Assembly (NCBI GenBank): GCA_031002005.1
Contig: JARYHS010008074.1
Span: 265,237,930 to 265,301,929 of the forward strand
DNA from: Vandiemenella viatica
Lineage: Eukaryota > Arthropoda > Insecta > Orthoptera > Morabidae
Length of the DNA stretch: 64,000 bases
Direction: 5' to 3'
Below the pieces are notes generated by a model, which was not told where the DNA came from, ran no database searches, and was given only the letters and a program-made list of their open reading frames with translations. Below are positions 1-12,000 of this stretch, one piece after another. Position 1 is the stretch's first letter; each line of letters opens with the position of its first letter. The position numbers and the translations under genes are program-made.

Positions 1-176
1 TAAAGTCACTGATTACAAAATTAACTTTAATGTAAAAAAGCATGGGGTGCTATATCAGTTGTATTACATTTTTTGCCGGTGGCTGTTTGTAAGAATAGAA
101 ATATTGTGAAAGTTATGTAAAGAGCACCCCACGCTTTTTTTTTACATTAAATTTAATTTTGTAATCAGTGACTTTA
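1..176. mobile_element. MITE with ~52-bp terminal inverted repeats
   Basis: The first ~51 bases (starting taaagtcactgattac) are repeated as reverse complement at about 124-176 with few mismatches. The interior is only ~70 bases and has no coding capacity. The ends carry TA, as expected for a Tc1/mariner-type target. The element begins exactly at the window edge, so the flank on that side cannot be seen. Confidence 0.75.
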
Positions 177-519
177 TTCTTTAAGCTAATTCAAAAAATT
201 AATTTATCCTGAATTATGGGACGTCCTATCACTGTTAAACAAAATATTTATATTTAAAGATTATTTTTAACCTTTTAGTTCACATTACTACGAAAGTGTG
301 TTTTTAGTTTTTTAAACTACAATTTTATTTTTAACTTTTTAGTTCAGATTGTTTCAAAAGTATGTTTATTACTGTTGAATTTTCTTCACTAATCTCTCTT
401 TTTCTTTATGTTGTAGTTTCATTTTTAATTATTATTCCCACGAGTAAAGTACAATAAAATCGTCAACCCCACCAGAGATCCAATAGCAGGGTAAATGTGG
501 AAGACCACTCTTCTATAAT
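177..519. other. AT-rich intergenic DNA
   Basis: Very AT-rich with runs of T. No open frame, RNA gene or repeat was recognised. Confidence 0.5.
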
Positions 520-640
520 AATACGAAGTAATGTTTTGAATACTCACTATTTAATATCAGGTTAAGCGACTGCAGACACTATCGTAGCAGCTTGTATCAA
601 AGTTAGTCAATTGCTCATGTGCAAAAGGTTGCGAAACAAA
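520..640 (+). repeat. Dispersed repeat copy (partner at 25250-25370, minus)
   Basis: A stretch including gacactatcgtagcagcttg, preceded by a tactcac...ttaatat segment, matches in the same order the reverse complement of 25250-25370. The two copies are diverged, which indicates an old interspersed element of unknown class. Confidence 0.45.
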
Positions 641-649
641 ACCATTTTT

Positions 650-1690
650 CTGTTGTTAGTTAAAAGTAATGAGAATACCAAGTTACAGCTGTGAAATTAT
701 TTCATTGTTAAACTTCTTAACAGGTGTGCAAATTTTCGAAAAATTAAGACGCCTGGAAGTTGGCAATTAAATTAAATTCATATGGCAACATTGGGCGAGA
801 AATCTCTGAAGAAAAATTTCTAAACATTAAGACACCTGGAAGTTTTTAATTAAATTAAATGCATATGGCTATATTAGGCGGGAAATATCTTAACCAACTG
901 GGCCACAAAGACGAACCGAAAATTGGGTGAGAATGAGCAACATCTGTCATAAGACGGTTACATCACTTTAGTGTTCTTACTGTAAAAGTAATGAGATTAC
1001 CAAGACATAGATATAAAATTATTGGATTGTCATCGGTTCTTAATATATGTACAAAATTTCAGACAATTCGTACTTTCTGAAGTGAGTGAAAATTGAAATG
1101 AAATATTCCATTACATTCAACCACTTTTAAGTTGTTTCTGACAACGTGGTGAGAATGAAATTATTGAATTTTTATCGGTTCTTAATAAGTGTGCAATATT
1201 TCAAACGATTCAGACGTCAGGAAGCGAGTAAACACTGAATTGGAAGATTCCATTACACGCAACCATTTTTCTATAGTTACCGTCAAAGTAACGAAAATAG
1301 CAAGACGTTGCTAAGAGACTGCTATGTTGTTAACGGTTCCTAAAACGTGGGCACAATTTTTCTGTTTTTATTGTAAAAGTAATGAGAATTTCGAGACATA
1401 ACTACGAAATTATTGTATTGGAATCAGTTATCAATACATGGGCAAAATTTCGAACAATTCGGACATCTGTAATTGGGTTAAAATTAGTTTGCAAAATTCC
1501 ACGACATTCAACCATTTTTCTGTTGTTACTGTCAAAGTAATGAGAATAGCTGGATAGAGCTATGAAATTATTGTATTGTCGCCGGTTCTTAATATGTGTG
1601 CCAAATTTCAAACAGTTCTGACATCTGGAAGTGGGTCAAAATGTAGTTGTAAAATTCCGTTACATTCATTCATACATACATACATACAAG
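650..1690 (+). repeat. Degenerate tandem array of ~155-bp units
   Basis: A unit of the form 'gtaatgagaat...gaaattattgtattg...ggttcttaatatgtgtgcaaaatttcaaacaattc...cattacattcaaccattttt' recurs with variation, with unit landmarks near 671, 992, 1151, 1292, 1384 and 1542. A second, ~84-bp duplication lies inside the first unit (737-803 against 821-887). The array ends in a short (CATA)n microsatellite near 1671-1690, as seen at the 3' ends of some LINEs. Confidence 0.6.
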
Positions 1691-1834
1691 TCAAGCTAAT
1701 ATAAAGCGTGTAAAAATATTAAAAAATAATATATTTTGGCTGATTTTCTCAGAGTTTGAACACAGTGAGAGTTTTTTATTTTTTCTTGTGGAGTAATGTT
1801 TGAGTGAGTGATACCATTGGTGTGTTGTTTGCAG

Positions 1835-1913
1835 ATGGTGGTCCGGCCGCCAGCAGACACTGGATGAACGGCTACGCAGCTCGTCCGGACGACAAGCAGT
1901 CCACGCTCTCCAG
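1835..1913 (+). CDS. Candidate internal exon of a host gene (79 bp)
   Basis: A short CpG-rich segment in AT-rich DNA is bounded by a good acceptor (tgtgttgtttgcag) and an excellent donor (CAG/gtgagg). Two plus frames are open across it. One, entered with two bases of a split codon, reads ...RHWMNGYAARPDDKQSTLS; the other contains QQTLDERLRSSSGRQAV. The third frame has a stop. Exon length, splice sites and base composition fit a conserved internal exon whose neighbours lie in large introns outside or elsewhere in the window. I do not recognise the protein. It could also be chance, since only one exon is seen. Confidence 0.42.
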
Positions 1914-2246
1914 GTGAGGTCCGAACTGGCAGTTTCTCAGCTTGTTGGTCCAAGACTATTGCGCTTTGTATCCATGTACACTGTAACCAAACATACCTTC
2001 TGGAATTTCTCTTCATTTAAAAATAAAATATGCGGCTGGGTTATATTCTTTCTGAAGGGCATAACACAGCGTGTAGTTCTCAACCGTGAGCGTTCATCAC
2101 TTACCGAAGAGAGGTCCGGGGTTCCCCAGGGAAGCGTGATTGAGTCTCGGTTGTTTCTCATATACATTAATGATTTGTGCGACATAATAAGGAGGAAGAA
2201 AAGATTATTTGTCGATGATGCTATTATTTATCGTGAAATCAAAACC

Positions 2247-2510
2247 CAGGTGACCGAGCGTGGTGGTGTAACGATTAGCGTCCTGGCCTCGCATTCGGGA
2301 GGACGGTGGTTCGAATCCCCGTCCGGGCATCCAGATTTTGGTTTTCCATGGTTTCCCAAATCACTCCAGGCAAATGCCGGGATGCTTCCTTCAAAAGGCC
2401 CTGGCTGAATTCCTTCCCATTCCTTGCCCCCCATCTTTTCCTGTCTCTGAAGACCTCGCTGTTAAGAGACGTTAAGCAGTTAAAAAAAAATAAAAAATAA
2501 AATAAAAAGA
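2247..2510 (+). mobile_element. tRNA-derived SINE, family A, full copy
   Basis: The head has an A box (TGGTGTAACGATTAGCG) and a B box (GGTTCGAATCC), followed by the family body (ggttttccatgg, gccgggatg, aaaaggccctgg) and an A-rich tail. It sits inside the LINE reverse transcriptase, whose reading resumes just after it. Confidence 0.82.
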
Positions 2511-2922
2511 AACAGGACGACTGCGCTTTGTTACAAGACGATATTATGAAAATAATTGCGTGGTGTAAAGACTGGCAGTTGGAGTTAAACGCTAAAAAGT
2601 GCGAAGTCATGCGTGTAAGTAAAAAGGTGACACCATTTAGCCCTGAATATACAATTAATGGTACCTCGGGGTAACAATTCGTAATAATTTGTCGTGGAAT
2701 GAGCATTTCGAGATGGTAATTGGGAAAGGAAATCGTATGCCCCGATTTCTAGGTCGTAATTTAATACAATGCACTCCGGAAGTTAAATGGATTGCATACA
2801 AGTAAGTAGTGCGTATTCACTTAGAATATTGTTATTCTGTATGGGGTCCCTATCAAAAGGGGTTAATTGAGGCATTAGAGAAGGTTCAAAGAAGGGCCGC
2901 TCGATTCGTTATAGGTATATAC

Positions 2923-3490
2923 GGGGTGCTTCAAGAGGAATGGTAAATATTGAAGGAGGTGGTAGTAAGTATAATATTGATTAAAAAGTTCAAATAAACA
3001 TGTGTCCGATATCCATTCGTGTTGAATATACAAGTGCTGCAATGTTATGTCTAAAATAAACCTCAGAAAATGGTCAAGAACACACAAATAACTTTCTGAC
3101 GTACTTTATTCATGCAAAATCACACGAATTACTCGCTCGCATTGTAAACACTGCTACCCTCATAAAAGTACACCAAGACGTTTTCAGAAGACCTGCACGT
3201 ACTGTTATGAAGAGAACTGCAAATATTGAAATCCATGGTTTAATTTTCGAACATTTAAATTAAACTTTTGTAGCATATAGTATGCGTGTGTTTTGCATGA
3301 ATAAAGTACTTTAGTAAGTTATTTCTGTGCTCTTTATCATTTTCTGAGGATTTTATCCATACCATTCCAGCACCTGTATCTAAAAAACGAATGGAAATCC
3401 GACACCTGTTTATATTAACCTTTTTTTTTTATTCAATATTGTTCACACTACCACCTCCTTCAATATTTACCTCTCCTTCTGAATCACCCT
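2923..3490. mobile_element. Non-autonomous DNA element with ~200-bp terminal inverted repeats
   Basis: The left arm (2923 to about 3130) begins ggggtgcttcaagaggaa. The right arm (about 3283-3490) is its diverged reverse complement and ends gaatcaccct. The arms share long blocks such as taaatattgaaggaggtggt. The centre is short and non-coding. It lies between LINE pieces 2 and 3. The long arms suggest a foldback-like or long-TIR MITE; no clear target duplication was found. Confidence 0.7.
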
Positions 3491-3805
3491 GTACTTTTGA
3501 AGGGAAAGCGTAAGTGCGATATTGAAGGAGTTAGGTTGGGAAGATCTGGAACACCGAAGGCGTTGCTCGCGATAGAAGCTAATTGAAAAATTCACGACTG
3601 ACTTATTTCGGAATTACAGCAAGCAAATGTTGCTACCAGCAACATTCATATTTAGGAATGGCTGCGAAAATAAGATAAGAGATATCAGGGCCAGAAGCGA
3701 TTCATTCATGTACTCATTTTTTCCAAGAGTGATTAGGGAATGGAATAGAAAGGATTTACCGGGCCAGTAGACTTAAAATCCCACAGGAGTAGCTCTAGAT
3801 AAATC

Positions 3806-3965
3806 ACTCCGGCGATCCTAATCTGGGTTTTCCATGGTTTTTTAAGATCACTCCAGGTGAATGCCGGGATGGTTCCTCACAATAGCCCATTGCCGCCTCC
3901 TGCCATATCCTGTATATCCCTTCCAAACTATTGCCCTTTCGGATAAGCGCAATGAACCCTCCGCC
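3806..3965 (+). mobile_element. SINE family A, 5'-truncated copy
   Basis: It matches the body of the family (ggttttccatggtttttt, tcactccagg, aatgccgggatgg). The tRNA-like head is missing and the 3' half is diverged. Confidence 0.65.
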
Positions 3966-4290
3966 AGACACTTTTAGTGAATCGCAGAGTAATAACAATA
4001 AAATAATAAAAGAAACGCTTTTTTTCGGACTATCTTTTCGCCGAAATGCCAAGTAAAACTGGACTGTTAGCCTTACCCTCGTTGGTTGGCAGAAGCCAAT
4101 CTTACTGTTGTAATACCAAAGAGAGGGTTGGGATGAAATTAATATTGATGGTGGTGGGGGCGGGGGAAGTAGATAAATCATACTGGCTACAGGAAATAAA
4201 ATGAAATTTTGCTCCGTCAGATTTCAAGTGTTCTTAAGCAACATCATTTTAGATAATGTAAATTGGTGTGGTCGTTATGACCTGGTGATA

Positions 4291-5995
4291 GGGTTTTTTG
4301 TCGGCTGCGCAATCCGCCCCTATCGTAGTCAAATGCGGTAGGGTTTAGGGGACAGACAGAGCAGTGGGAATGTGTGTCCGGTCAAAGGAAACAACTGGAT
4401 TGACATCCTTCAAATCCCTCGCAGATACCACCCAACTACCCACCACCCAGCTCCACCACCACCGCAGGAAGTCGATTCTTCCAAACGACCCGCCATTACA
4501 GTGGACGGTGAGCAAGGCGCGTTGTGCTACCCATTAAGGGTGTCCACGGGGAGACACGCGGAGTCAGCGCCCGCCACGACCAGGCCGAAGACCCTTCCCA
4601 AACCTGGCCGTATAGTTTAAGCATCTCTGCTAATCCCACGTGCGCCCGGTCTTACTGGCCGGGCGTTGGCAATGAGTGCTACCGGCGGGAGGTCTGCACC
4701 ACGTCACCCCACACCGATCACAGTCTTCCATAGACCAGGATCACCGGTACGATTGTTTGGTCCATGTCGGCGGCAGGTGGAACCACTTCACCTGATCACT
4801 GACGCCTGCCTCAGCAGCAGCCACACCCGGGAACTGGAATGCAGCGGCAGACACCGGCTTACCGTTACCGTTTGAGTGAAGCCGTTCTGCAGGGCACACA
4901 CTCATCTCCCTGAACCCCGTCCGGCATATGGTCGAAATAATCGAGGCATCGGCACAGTGTGCATTCCTGGTGGCAGGGTGCACCACATCCCTTTCTGTCA
5001 CCGTTGGACTTCCGGTACCTTCCGCCAGACACCAACAGCGTGGCTGAATGTGACTTCCTTGGCGTAGCGGCGCCATGGACTCTCAATCCTCCACACTGCA
5101 GGCGCCCACGGCGCGGACTTGCAGACCTTCCTCACCAATTACTTGGTGCAGTCTCCACGCTGAGCTCGGGAACCCAGGGTCGCCAATCCCGTATCAAGGC
5201 CCTAAAGAAGGCCGATACCCCTGAGAGTCGGCTCGCGCCCCAAGAAGTTCTTTCCGAACACAGTTCGACTTGGTACTCTTGTTAGCGAAGCTGCCTTCGC
5301 AACGTTGGAAGAGTTGCGGTTCGGGGACACCTTCGTGAAAACCTTACCGCACATTTAAGACAGAAAGGCGACGCCAGTTGCCTAGGTTCCTGGAATTTGG
5401 TAGTGGATGTTCACTTTTTTACGGGTATCCGCCGTGCGGTCTGCCGGGGCTAGTCTTCGGATACTAGGACTCGGGCATGGCCAGGTCCCGACACCTCAAT
5501 TGACTGCCACCTGCGGAGTACCCTGTCCATGGACTTTGGGTCGCCACCCCGTTTCCACCGCAACTGGCCGAAGGCTTCATGTCCTCTTGTTAGAAAGATT
5601 TCCCTTGCAGCGTTTGAAGAATCACTGCCGGGGTCACTGTCGTGATTACCCTACCGCGCAGGGGATTGGATAGTCGACTGACTGTTTAATGGGAGGGCGC
5701 CGCGCGGTCTGCCGGGAGCTAGTCTCGGAAACTAGAGTAATGTGCACTCCGACACCTCAAACGACTGCTCCACGCGACCTCCCTAGCTCGGAACCCCGGG
5801 AGCGCCAATCCCGTATCCGGACGCACCATGGTTACGCGTAGACCCCCTGGGGAAGGGTTTAGGGGACGGACGGCTTAACGTAGAATTTGAACTACGGAAG
5901 CGGTCTGGTGAACCAGAGGTGAATGTCAGGTTATGGGTCTATGAAAATCTCCGCCGAGACAGATATTCGACCCACTGAGCCACCACGCCGCTCGT
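4291..5995 (-). other. GC-rich block of unknown nature, probably transposon-derived
   Basis: About 1.7 kb is much richer in G+C and CpG than its surroundings, with sharp edges. It contains diverged internal repeats: gctcggGAACCC..cgccaatcccgtatc near 5162 and 5785, a related segment near 5530, and a 'gtttaggggac(a/g)gac' direct repeat near 4348 and 5858. On the minus strand the right end reads like a tRNA-type A box (tggctcagtgggtcg). Open frames of 60-118 codons occur on both strands but match nothing I know. It could be the 5' region of an unrecognised retroelement. Confidence 0.4.
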
Positions 5996-6889
5996 CATTT
6001 TAGATGTCAGTAGTGATTATTTCAGTGGAAAAAGTATTAGGGTTCTCGCACCAATGTAACTGCAGGTTGATTCAGAGTATTTTGCTGGGGATCTGAACTT
6101 GAGTGCAATCAACATCAGGTGACGCATACTATTGTCTGCCTCCAGAGTCCGTGTGTATTTCTACTGCGTCTACATTTAACAGAAACACACTTTCATTAAT
6201 GTCGAAATACGAATCCTTCGTTTCGTTGTAACGATACGAAGGCTGTAGAAAACCATACAGAGGATTCGGAATTAGAAGTCTTTATGTGGTCTTCTGACGT
6301 GTGTCCACCAATATGTTTATATGATAGTGCAAAGACAGCAGATTTATCACCAAAAGAATTGTAAGTTACTCCATTTAATTTTTGGCGCTAATAGAGGATC
6401 ACTATTAGTATGGAAGCTTTAGAAGTGGTATTTATCTGGGATACAAGTAGAAGTTACTAGTGAAGGTTGAAAGAATACAGTCAGTTTGGGCTATCACATA
6501 ATTGTTGAGTACATATAACTGAAAAATCCTTATAAGAGTTGAAAATATATGTGACGTTTGATTAAATAAATCTATTTCGATAAACGAATCAAACGAAATG
6601 CACTATGGCATCACCGTTTTGAGATAGCATTGCATCGCCACAATTCTCTGTAAGAAACCTAGCCTGGTGGGTGAGTGGTAACAAAGCCAGATCTAGGGGG
6701 GGAGGGGAGCATCCGGGAAGTATGCGCCAGGCGGCAAAATCGTGTTTGAAGGGCAGAAATTTATGTCACGGCGTCTATATATATATTAAAAAAGCTTCAC
6801 AACTGACCAGGGTGGAAACAATTGGGGTTACACTCCACGACAGTTGGGGCGGTAATCTTACAGTTTTTGTCCCGTCTTAGAAAATTCTT
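5996..6889. other. Intergenic DNA
   Basis: No gene recognised. Near 6659-6690 a short stretch (ctggtgggtgagtggtaac) resembles a SINE family A head, followed by a G run and unrelated sequence. Confidence 0.4.
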
Positions 6890-7110
6890 GGTTCCGGCAC
6901 TCAGTGTTAACGCATGGACTTGTCATTCGGGAGGATGTGGATGCAAATCCTCATATGGTTTTCCATGATTTCCAGAAGTATCCTTAGGTGGATGCGGGGA
7001 TAGCTCCTTCAAAAGACCATGGTCGAATGCCTTCCCGTTCCTTGCCTCGATACTCTCCAGGCTCTAATGAACTCTATGTCACAGAGCCGTAAAGCTCCCT
7101 GAAGCAAAGA
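6890..7110 (+). mobile_element. SINE family A, diverged copy
   Basis: The order cattcgggagga, tggttttccatgatttcc, ggatgcggggatag, cttcaaaagaccatgg, cttcccgttccttgcc follows the family. The A box is poor and the 3' end differs from the copy at 2247. Confidence 0.7.
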
Positions 7111-8794
7111 AATGTATTGTTTCAGGGTATCACCCGCTCTGGTGTATTACTGACTACAGATGAACGAGTTAACAGAGATGCAAGAAGATAGTAAATACAC
7201 GGCGCATAGAAATGATTGCACAGTGAATTGTAGTTGGTTCGGTTGGAATGAATTATATCACTATCCAGTAACTGTTGTAAATACGAGGACTGCATTTAGT
7301 ACTGTGTTTAAAAATCACAAAATTAAAGGCTGATAAAATATGTTTTGAAATCTCAAGTTACTTCAGTTAGTCTCATGTCACGTAGCTTCGTTAACTGGAA
7401 ATGAAGCGACAGAAATGCATTCTTCATTCGGAGAATATATTGGAGTTCATTTCGGTATTAAAAATGGTGCTTAGATAGACGCAACGACTTGCATAAAAAA
7501 AAGAAGTTGTCTGTGTGTTGGTATCAGTAGCAGTGTGCAATTGAGACGGTGCCTGTGTGGTAGGCCCGCCCGCCATCTGCCGCTACGGCTACACTTTCAA
7601 TTACCGCCCGCAGCGCAGCATCTCTGTACGCCATCGCTATCTCCAACACTCATTTCAAGTATCCAACCTGAAAAAACAACAGCAGTGTTAATCAGCGTAG
7701 AGTTCTCTATGTCGCATGCCGCAGTTACACCTCTTGTTACACATTTTAGTCGTGAGCCACCAATTCAGAGTCCTATCTACAAGCAAATTCACACGATCAA
7801 TGCATCCTTTTAGGTTTCTGAACGTAATAAGAAATGGAGCTCTGCTGTTGTTGCTCCACTACCCTCCCGTCTGTCATAGGCTTCTAGCTCTTAAGCGTAG
7901 TAAGATTCAAATTTGTACATGTCATATGTTTCGTTGCCTCAAAACCAAATTTCGTACTTGAATTATTTTTTAAAAAAAAGTATATTCTATGGGGTTCCAT
8001 AGATGTAAACGGTGCCGGAAAAAAGAATTTGTCTCGGCATGTGTGGCGTTATAATTCCCTCTTTATTGTCTCTGGTTTCATCTAATTCAGGCAGCAGATT
8101 AGCTTAGTTCCTTACGCGAAACTAAAGCTTAATCAGAAACCTTCTCGTATCATCTTTATTTTGAAGAAAGTTGTTTCAATCATACTGTGAAACTCACAGT
8201 TATTTAGTTTTTGATTATAAAGAAGTATAATTACACAGTACAGTTTTAACTGTTGATAAAGGTCCGTGTTCAGCAATGTGTGTTTTTAATCTTACCTGCC
8301 TTTAGTCACACCATTGTGCAATATAATTTATGTTATATATATGCAGATATTATTATATGCCTGATAGATGAACCACAGGAAAAAGTCTACCAACTCCGTA
8401 ACGACATTAATAACATTGACAGTAATATAACATTTATCTTATTAAAAAAAAAAAAATCAACATTAAACTGGACTTCTTTGACGCAACAGTTACCAGGTAA
8501 GTAAGATCAATACACTAATTCAATAAATATAGAAAATCCACACACACACAGTCTCCGTAATTCACAACACGTCCAACTACCCTGAAAACCAGAAAAAGAC
8601 AGCACTCAGCAGACATCATTAAAACTAACACAGTCACACACAAATCGCCAACAATTAGTAAACCCCAATAGCTGGGACAGACACGCTATATCACTGTGGA
8701 TTCCAACTTGAATCAAGAGAGATGGGTGGAGGGTTTCCTGAAGGCCCACAAAGCTACAACCAGATTTGTTAGATCGGAGCGCTTCCTCCAAGCG
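7111..8794. other. Intergenic DNA
   Basis: No gene or known repeat was recognised. There is a poly-A run near 8446-8457 and a slightly GC-richer patch at 7540-7640. Confidence 0.4.
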
Positions 8795-9015
8795 TGGAAT
8801 GGAATTTTTGTGTTGCCATTTGTTTGGGAAACGTGTAACTCATGTTCTGAGTGGTAAGCGTATTTTTATTTATGAAATATGTAGATTATGATGCGGAGAT
8901 TGGGGATTGTCTCAGCATTTGCCATCTAATAACCAAAATCAGGACGGTATGCGGAGTCCATGACTCGAACCAATGCAGCGTGGTGGCGCCTTAATGCGTG
9001 CAGAAACACTGGCCG
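8795..9015 (+). repeat. Dispersed repeat family D, uninterrupted copy
   Basis: It shares tgtgttgccatttgt, a tgaaat(a/g)tgtag block and ggagattggggattgtctcagcatt with 29385-29506. Its continuation, ending at ggcgccttaatgcgtgcag, matches 63384-63403. It serves as the reference for the split copy around the hAT element. Confidence 0.65.
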
Positions 9016-12000
9016 TTATACGCCTTTACAACAGCGCAAATAATGAAATGAGGTCTACACAAGTGTACAAAGCACAAAGACAATGAAAGCACTTGTGAGC
9101 AATCACACAAAGTCAAGTTCTACGAATAGAAAGTAAAAATAGTAATGTTCGCAATAAATAAGAATGTTGAATATGGGTCCATAGATATGCATCATGTGCT
9201 TTTCCGGACTGACTTGGGATAGTAACCACAACGTTCTTAAGAATAATAAATCTGTATAATAATTTCTGATTTAAGTAGATATTACCATAACACTATGTAC
9301 ATTTACGGCCACTGACGATGTCCCATATCAGAAGGGCGAAACTCATCTGATGAATAATCATTAATCAATGCAGTTGTTAATAGACGGTGTTAATTTTATG
9401 AATCAACTGTGGAGAATGGCCAGCAACTAAGTTTCTAGTATAGGTTGGGCGCATTAGTATCTAAATCTGCTATGCGGCTGTAATGTACCGATGGTTACTA
9501 TCCGCGATGCTCTAGCTCGATTTAGCTTAACAGTTTAAACGTATTTAATTTGATTCACCAAGAAGTGACGACGGTAAAACGCCTGTTCGTTGCAATATTT
9601 AGGATGATAGCCGCGTTGCCAGCTATACACTCCTCAGACACCAAAAACCAGGGAGGAGTACTGACACCTCTCTCACAAAATAGCACAGAATTATTTGAAA
9701 TTGAAAAATTCACTTTTGTTAGCTGAAGAGGAAACCGGCAGTGAGAGTATGAAAGATTATATCGTTTAGAACGAATGTTTATTAAAAGCTGGAAAGTAGG
9801 TACATGATTTTCTTAACGTTTTGTAGGTATGCTTAAAAATAAGAAAACACTAACAAAATAATTGTCTGTTTACATAGATGATGAATTAAACAAAAAAAAT
9901 TACTTGCAAATATGACCATTGCTGAAAGTAATACTTACTCAGCTGTCTTAGCTGAACACTGAAGATTGCAGTGACACCCAAATCGTAGGCTATGTTGTAG
10001 GAAATCTACATTTTAGAGCCATTTGTTGCCACAGTATTTTCTGTTCCCAGTCAAGATAACACGACTTTGTTCTGTCGTTTTATAACGCTGGAGGCATGGG
10101 CAGAATGTCGACGAGTGGGTTTGAAAGAGTTGGCGATGGGTTGCCTCAGAGACCGTTCATTCCTAACGGAAACTACATGTGTGCCGTCCACTCCTGTTCA
10201 ATTCCGCACAAAAAACCGGATCACCGCCGGCGACGGCCTCTAAGGATGAGTGCAACGGTGCACTCGGCCTGCACTCCCGGCCGCGCCTCACACTGCCGCC
10301 AACTCACTACTCTCAAATCTCCTAATGACAAACACTGTTGGTGGCTTCTTCTCGCTAGGGTTGCGTGGTTCCCATTCGGATTTTCTGTTTTCTATTTAGT
10401 TCTCTGTCAGTTTAGAAACAGCATAACTTCAATTTTACACGACCGTGTGGCTTTTGTAATTCTTTCTATGCCTCGTGGATAACTGACTTAATATATTGTG
10501 TCATAAACAGGAAGCATTAATCGCAATATATACATATATCAAAAAACAAAACGTAATGCAATAAACTTATACCCGTAATCGAACTTTGCAAAGGGAAGGT
10601 GGACTATTCGCTAAGATTACTATGGAAAATTTCCTGTAAACCTAAGTTTAGGATGCGCCTTCCGAAGTCTGCTGCGACCGCGTCTAACATTTTGCTTCTC
10701 CGGAAATAGCTTCGCGTATCAAGTTTGTATCACTGAGTGGATGAATTTTCTTGATGGGCCTGTCTAACCAGTTTTCAGTTAGGACTCAATTCATACCGGC
10801 CAAGAAAGATTTGCTACATGACTAAAACTAGCTTATACGAACTTTGTCATGATTTGATCAACAGTGCGTTTGGCCTCATTTCACACATGCTATGGAAAAG
10901 TTTATGGCATGATTAAAACTGGCTCTTAGGAACTGTGCAAATTCTTCTCTGCGACGAGAATACCGTGACCATATTAACTTATTGCACTACGGTAATAGAG
11001 TATCGAATTGAATTTCTACAGTGATAAAACGTGCATTTAATGTGTTTCATCTAGCGACTTAGATGTCTTTATTCTGGCCTTTTTTATATCTCAAAAGTAG
11101 AACCTACGTATAGGCTTAAGTCAGCACAGTGCATATGTAATTACAAATTTTTAAAAATAAACTTAAGCCTTACATACCCTTTACAGCTAAAGACCATGAA
11201 GGTGATCTCTTCTAGTTGAGACAAATCGGCGTTGTAATCTATCTTGAAAATTTAAATCCTTGGTTTAAGTGTTTCATTTTAGTGTAACGTGTGCTTTTAG
11301 GGGCATTTCCACTTCTGGGTAGATGATTTCCGAAAACTATAATCAGAACGACACGAACGAGTGGCTCGTGTTTGGAGCCTGGAGCTATGGTAACTCTACA
11401 TATCCAAAATGGCGGTGCTTGCAGTTTGTTTCTATCGCCACAAATAAACCAATGTCCTTTTTCCGAATACCATCCAATTGCAACTCGTATGAATATCCTT
11501 CGCATTATTGTTTCCGCAAAAAGACCAGCATTATTAATACAGGAACATGGGTTCTTACTGGTGTAATAACGCCAGTGAGAAAGTATTTTAAAAAGTGGTA
11601 TAAAGATGCAAATTAAGGACTGTCACTAATTATAGTTCCCTAATTTACATCCTATTCGTATGGCAAACATTTAAAAAAAGCTGTTTCAGTCAAGATTCTG
11701 CTCACATATTTTAAATATTTGAACTTAATGTGGCATTTTGCTTAAAGTGTTCCCCACTGTTCCCCGAATTGTCGACCATTCTTTTCCGTTACCGTCTTTC
11801 GCCGGTAGCTATGTTTCGTTTTAATTTCTAGTTATGTTTCTCCAGTATGGTTAGTACTGCGATTGTAAGATAAGGGAAGTACGCAATATTCGTATATCTT
11901 TGTTATGGAATAATGAAGAATAGCTACATTTTAACCGTACGGGTATGAACAATAGTTTCCGGAATAATGAAAAATAATGGCCATATAAAATGAACAATAA

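Larger units (their letters stand above)
2030..3775 (+). pseudogene. Dead non-LTR retrotransposon (jockey/CR1-like), reverse transcriptase part, in three pieces
   Basis: Three plus-strand pieces belong to one LINE reverse transcriptase. Piece 1 (about 2030-2246) has the GVPQGS motif, FLIYINDL, and a catalytic box decayed to FVDDAIIY. Piece 2 (2511-2922) reads as the following thumb region (WCKDWQLELNAKKCEVMR) and then EYCYSVWGPYQKGLIEA and KVQRRAARFV. Piece 3 (3491-3775) is the C-terminal end (LEHRRR, FFPRVIREWNR). The order and spacing match jockey/CR1-type LINEs. It is interrupted by a SINE and by a long inverted-repeat element and carries stops and frameshifts. No 5' part (endonuclease, gag-like ORF) is present, as usual for a 5'-truncated insertion. 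Confidence 0.8.

Noticed and set aside
10096..10482. 128-codon open frame as a host gene
   Set aside because: No domain, no splice-site support and ordinary composition for the area; retained only as a chance frame.
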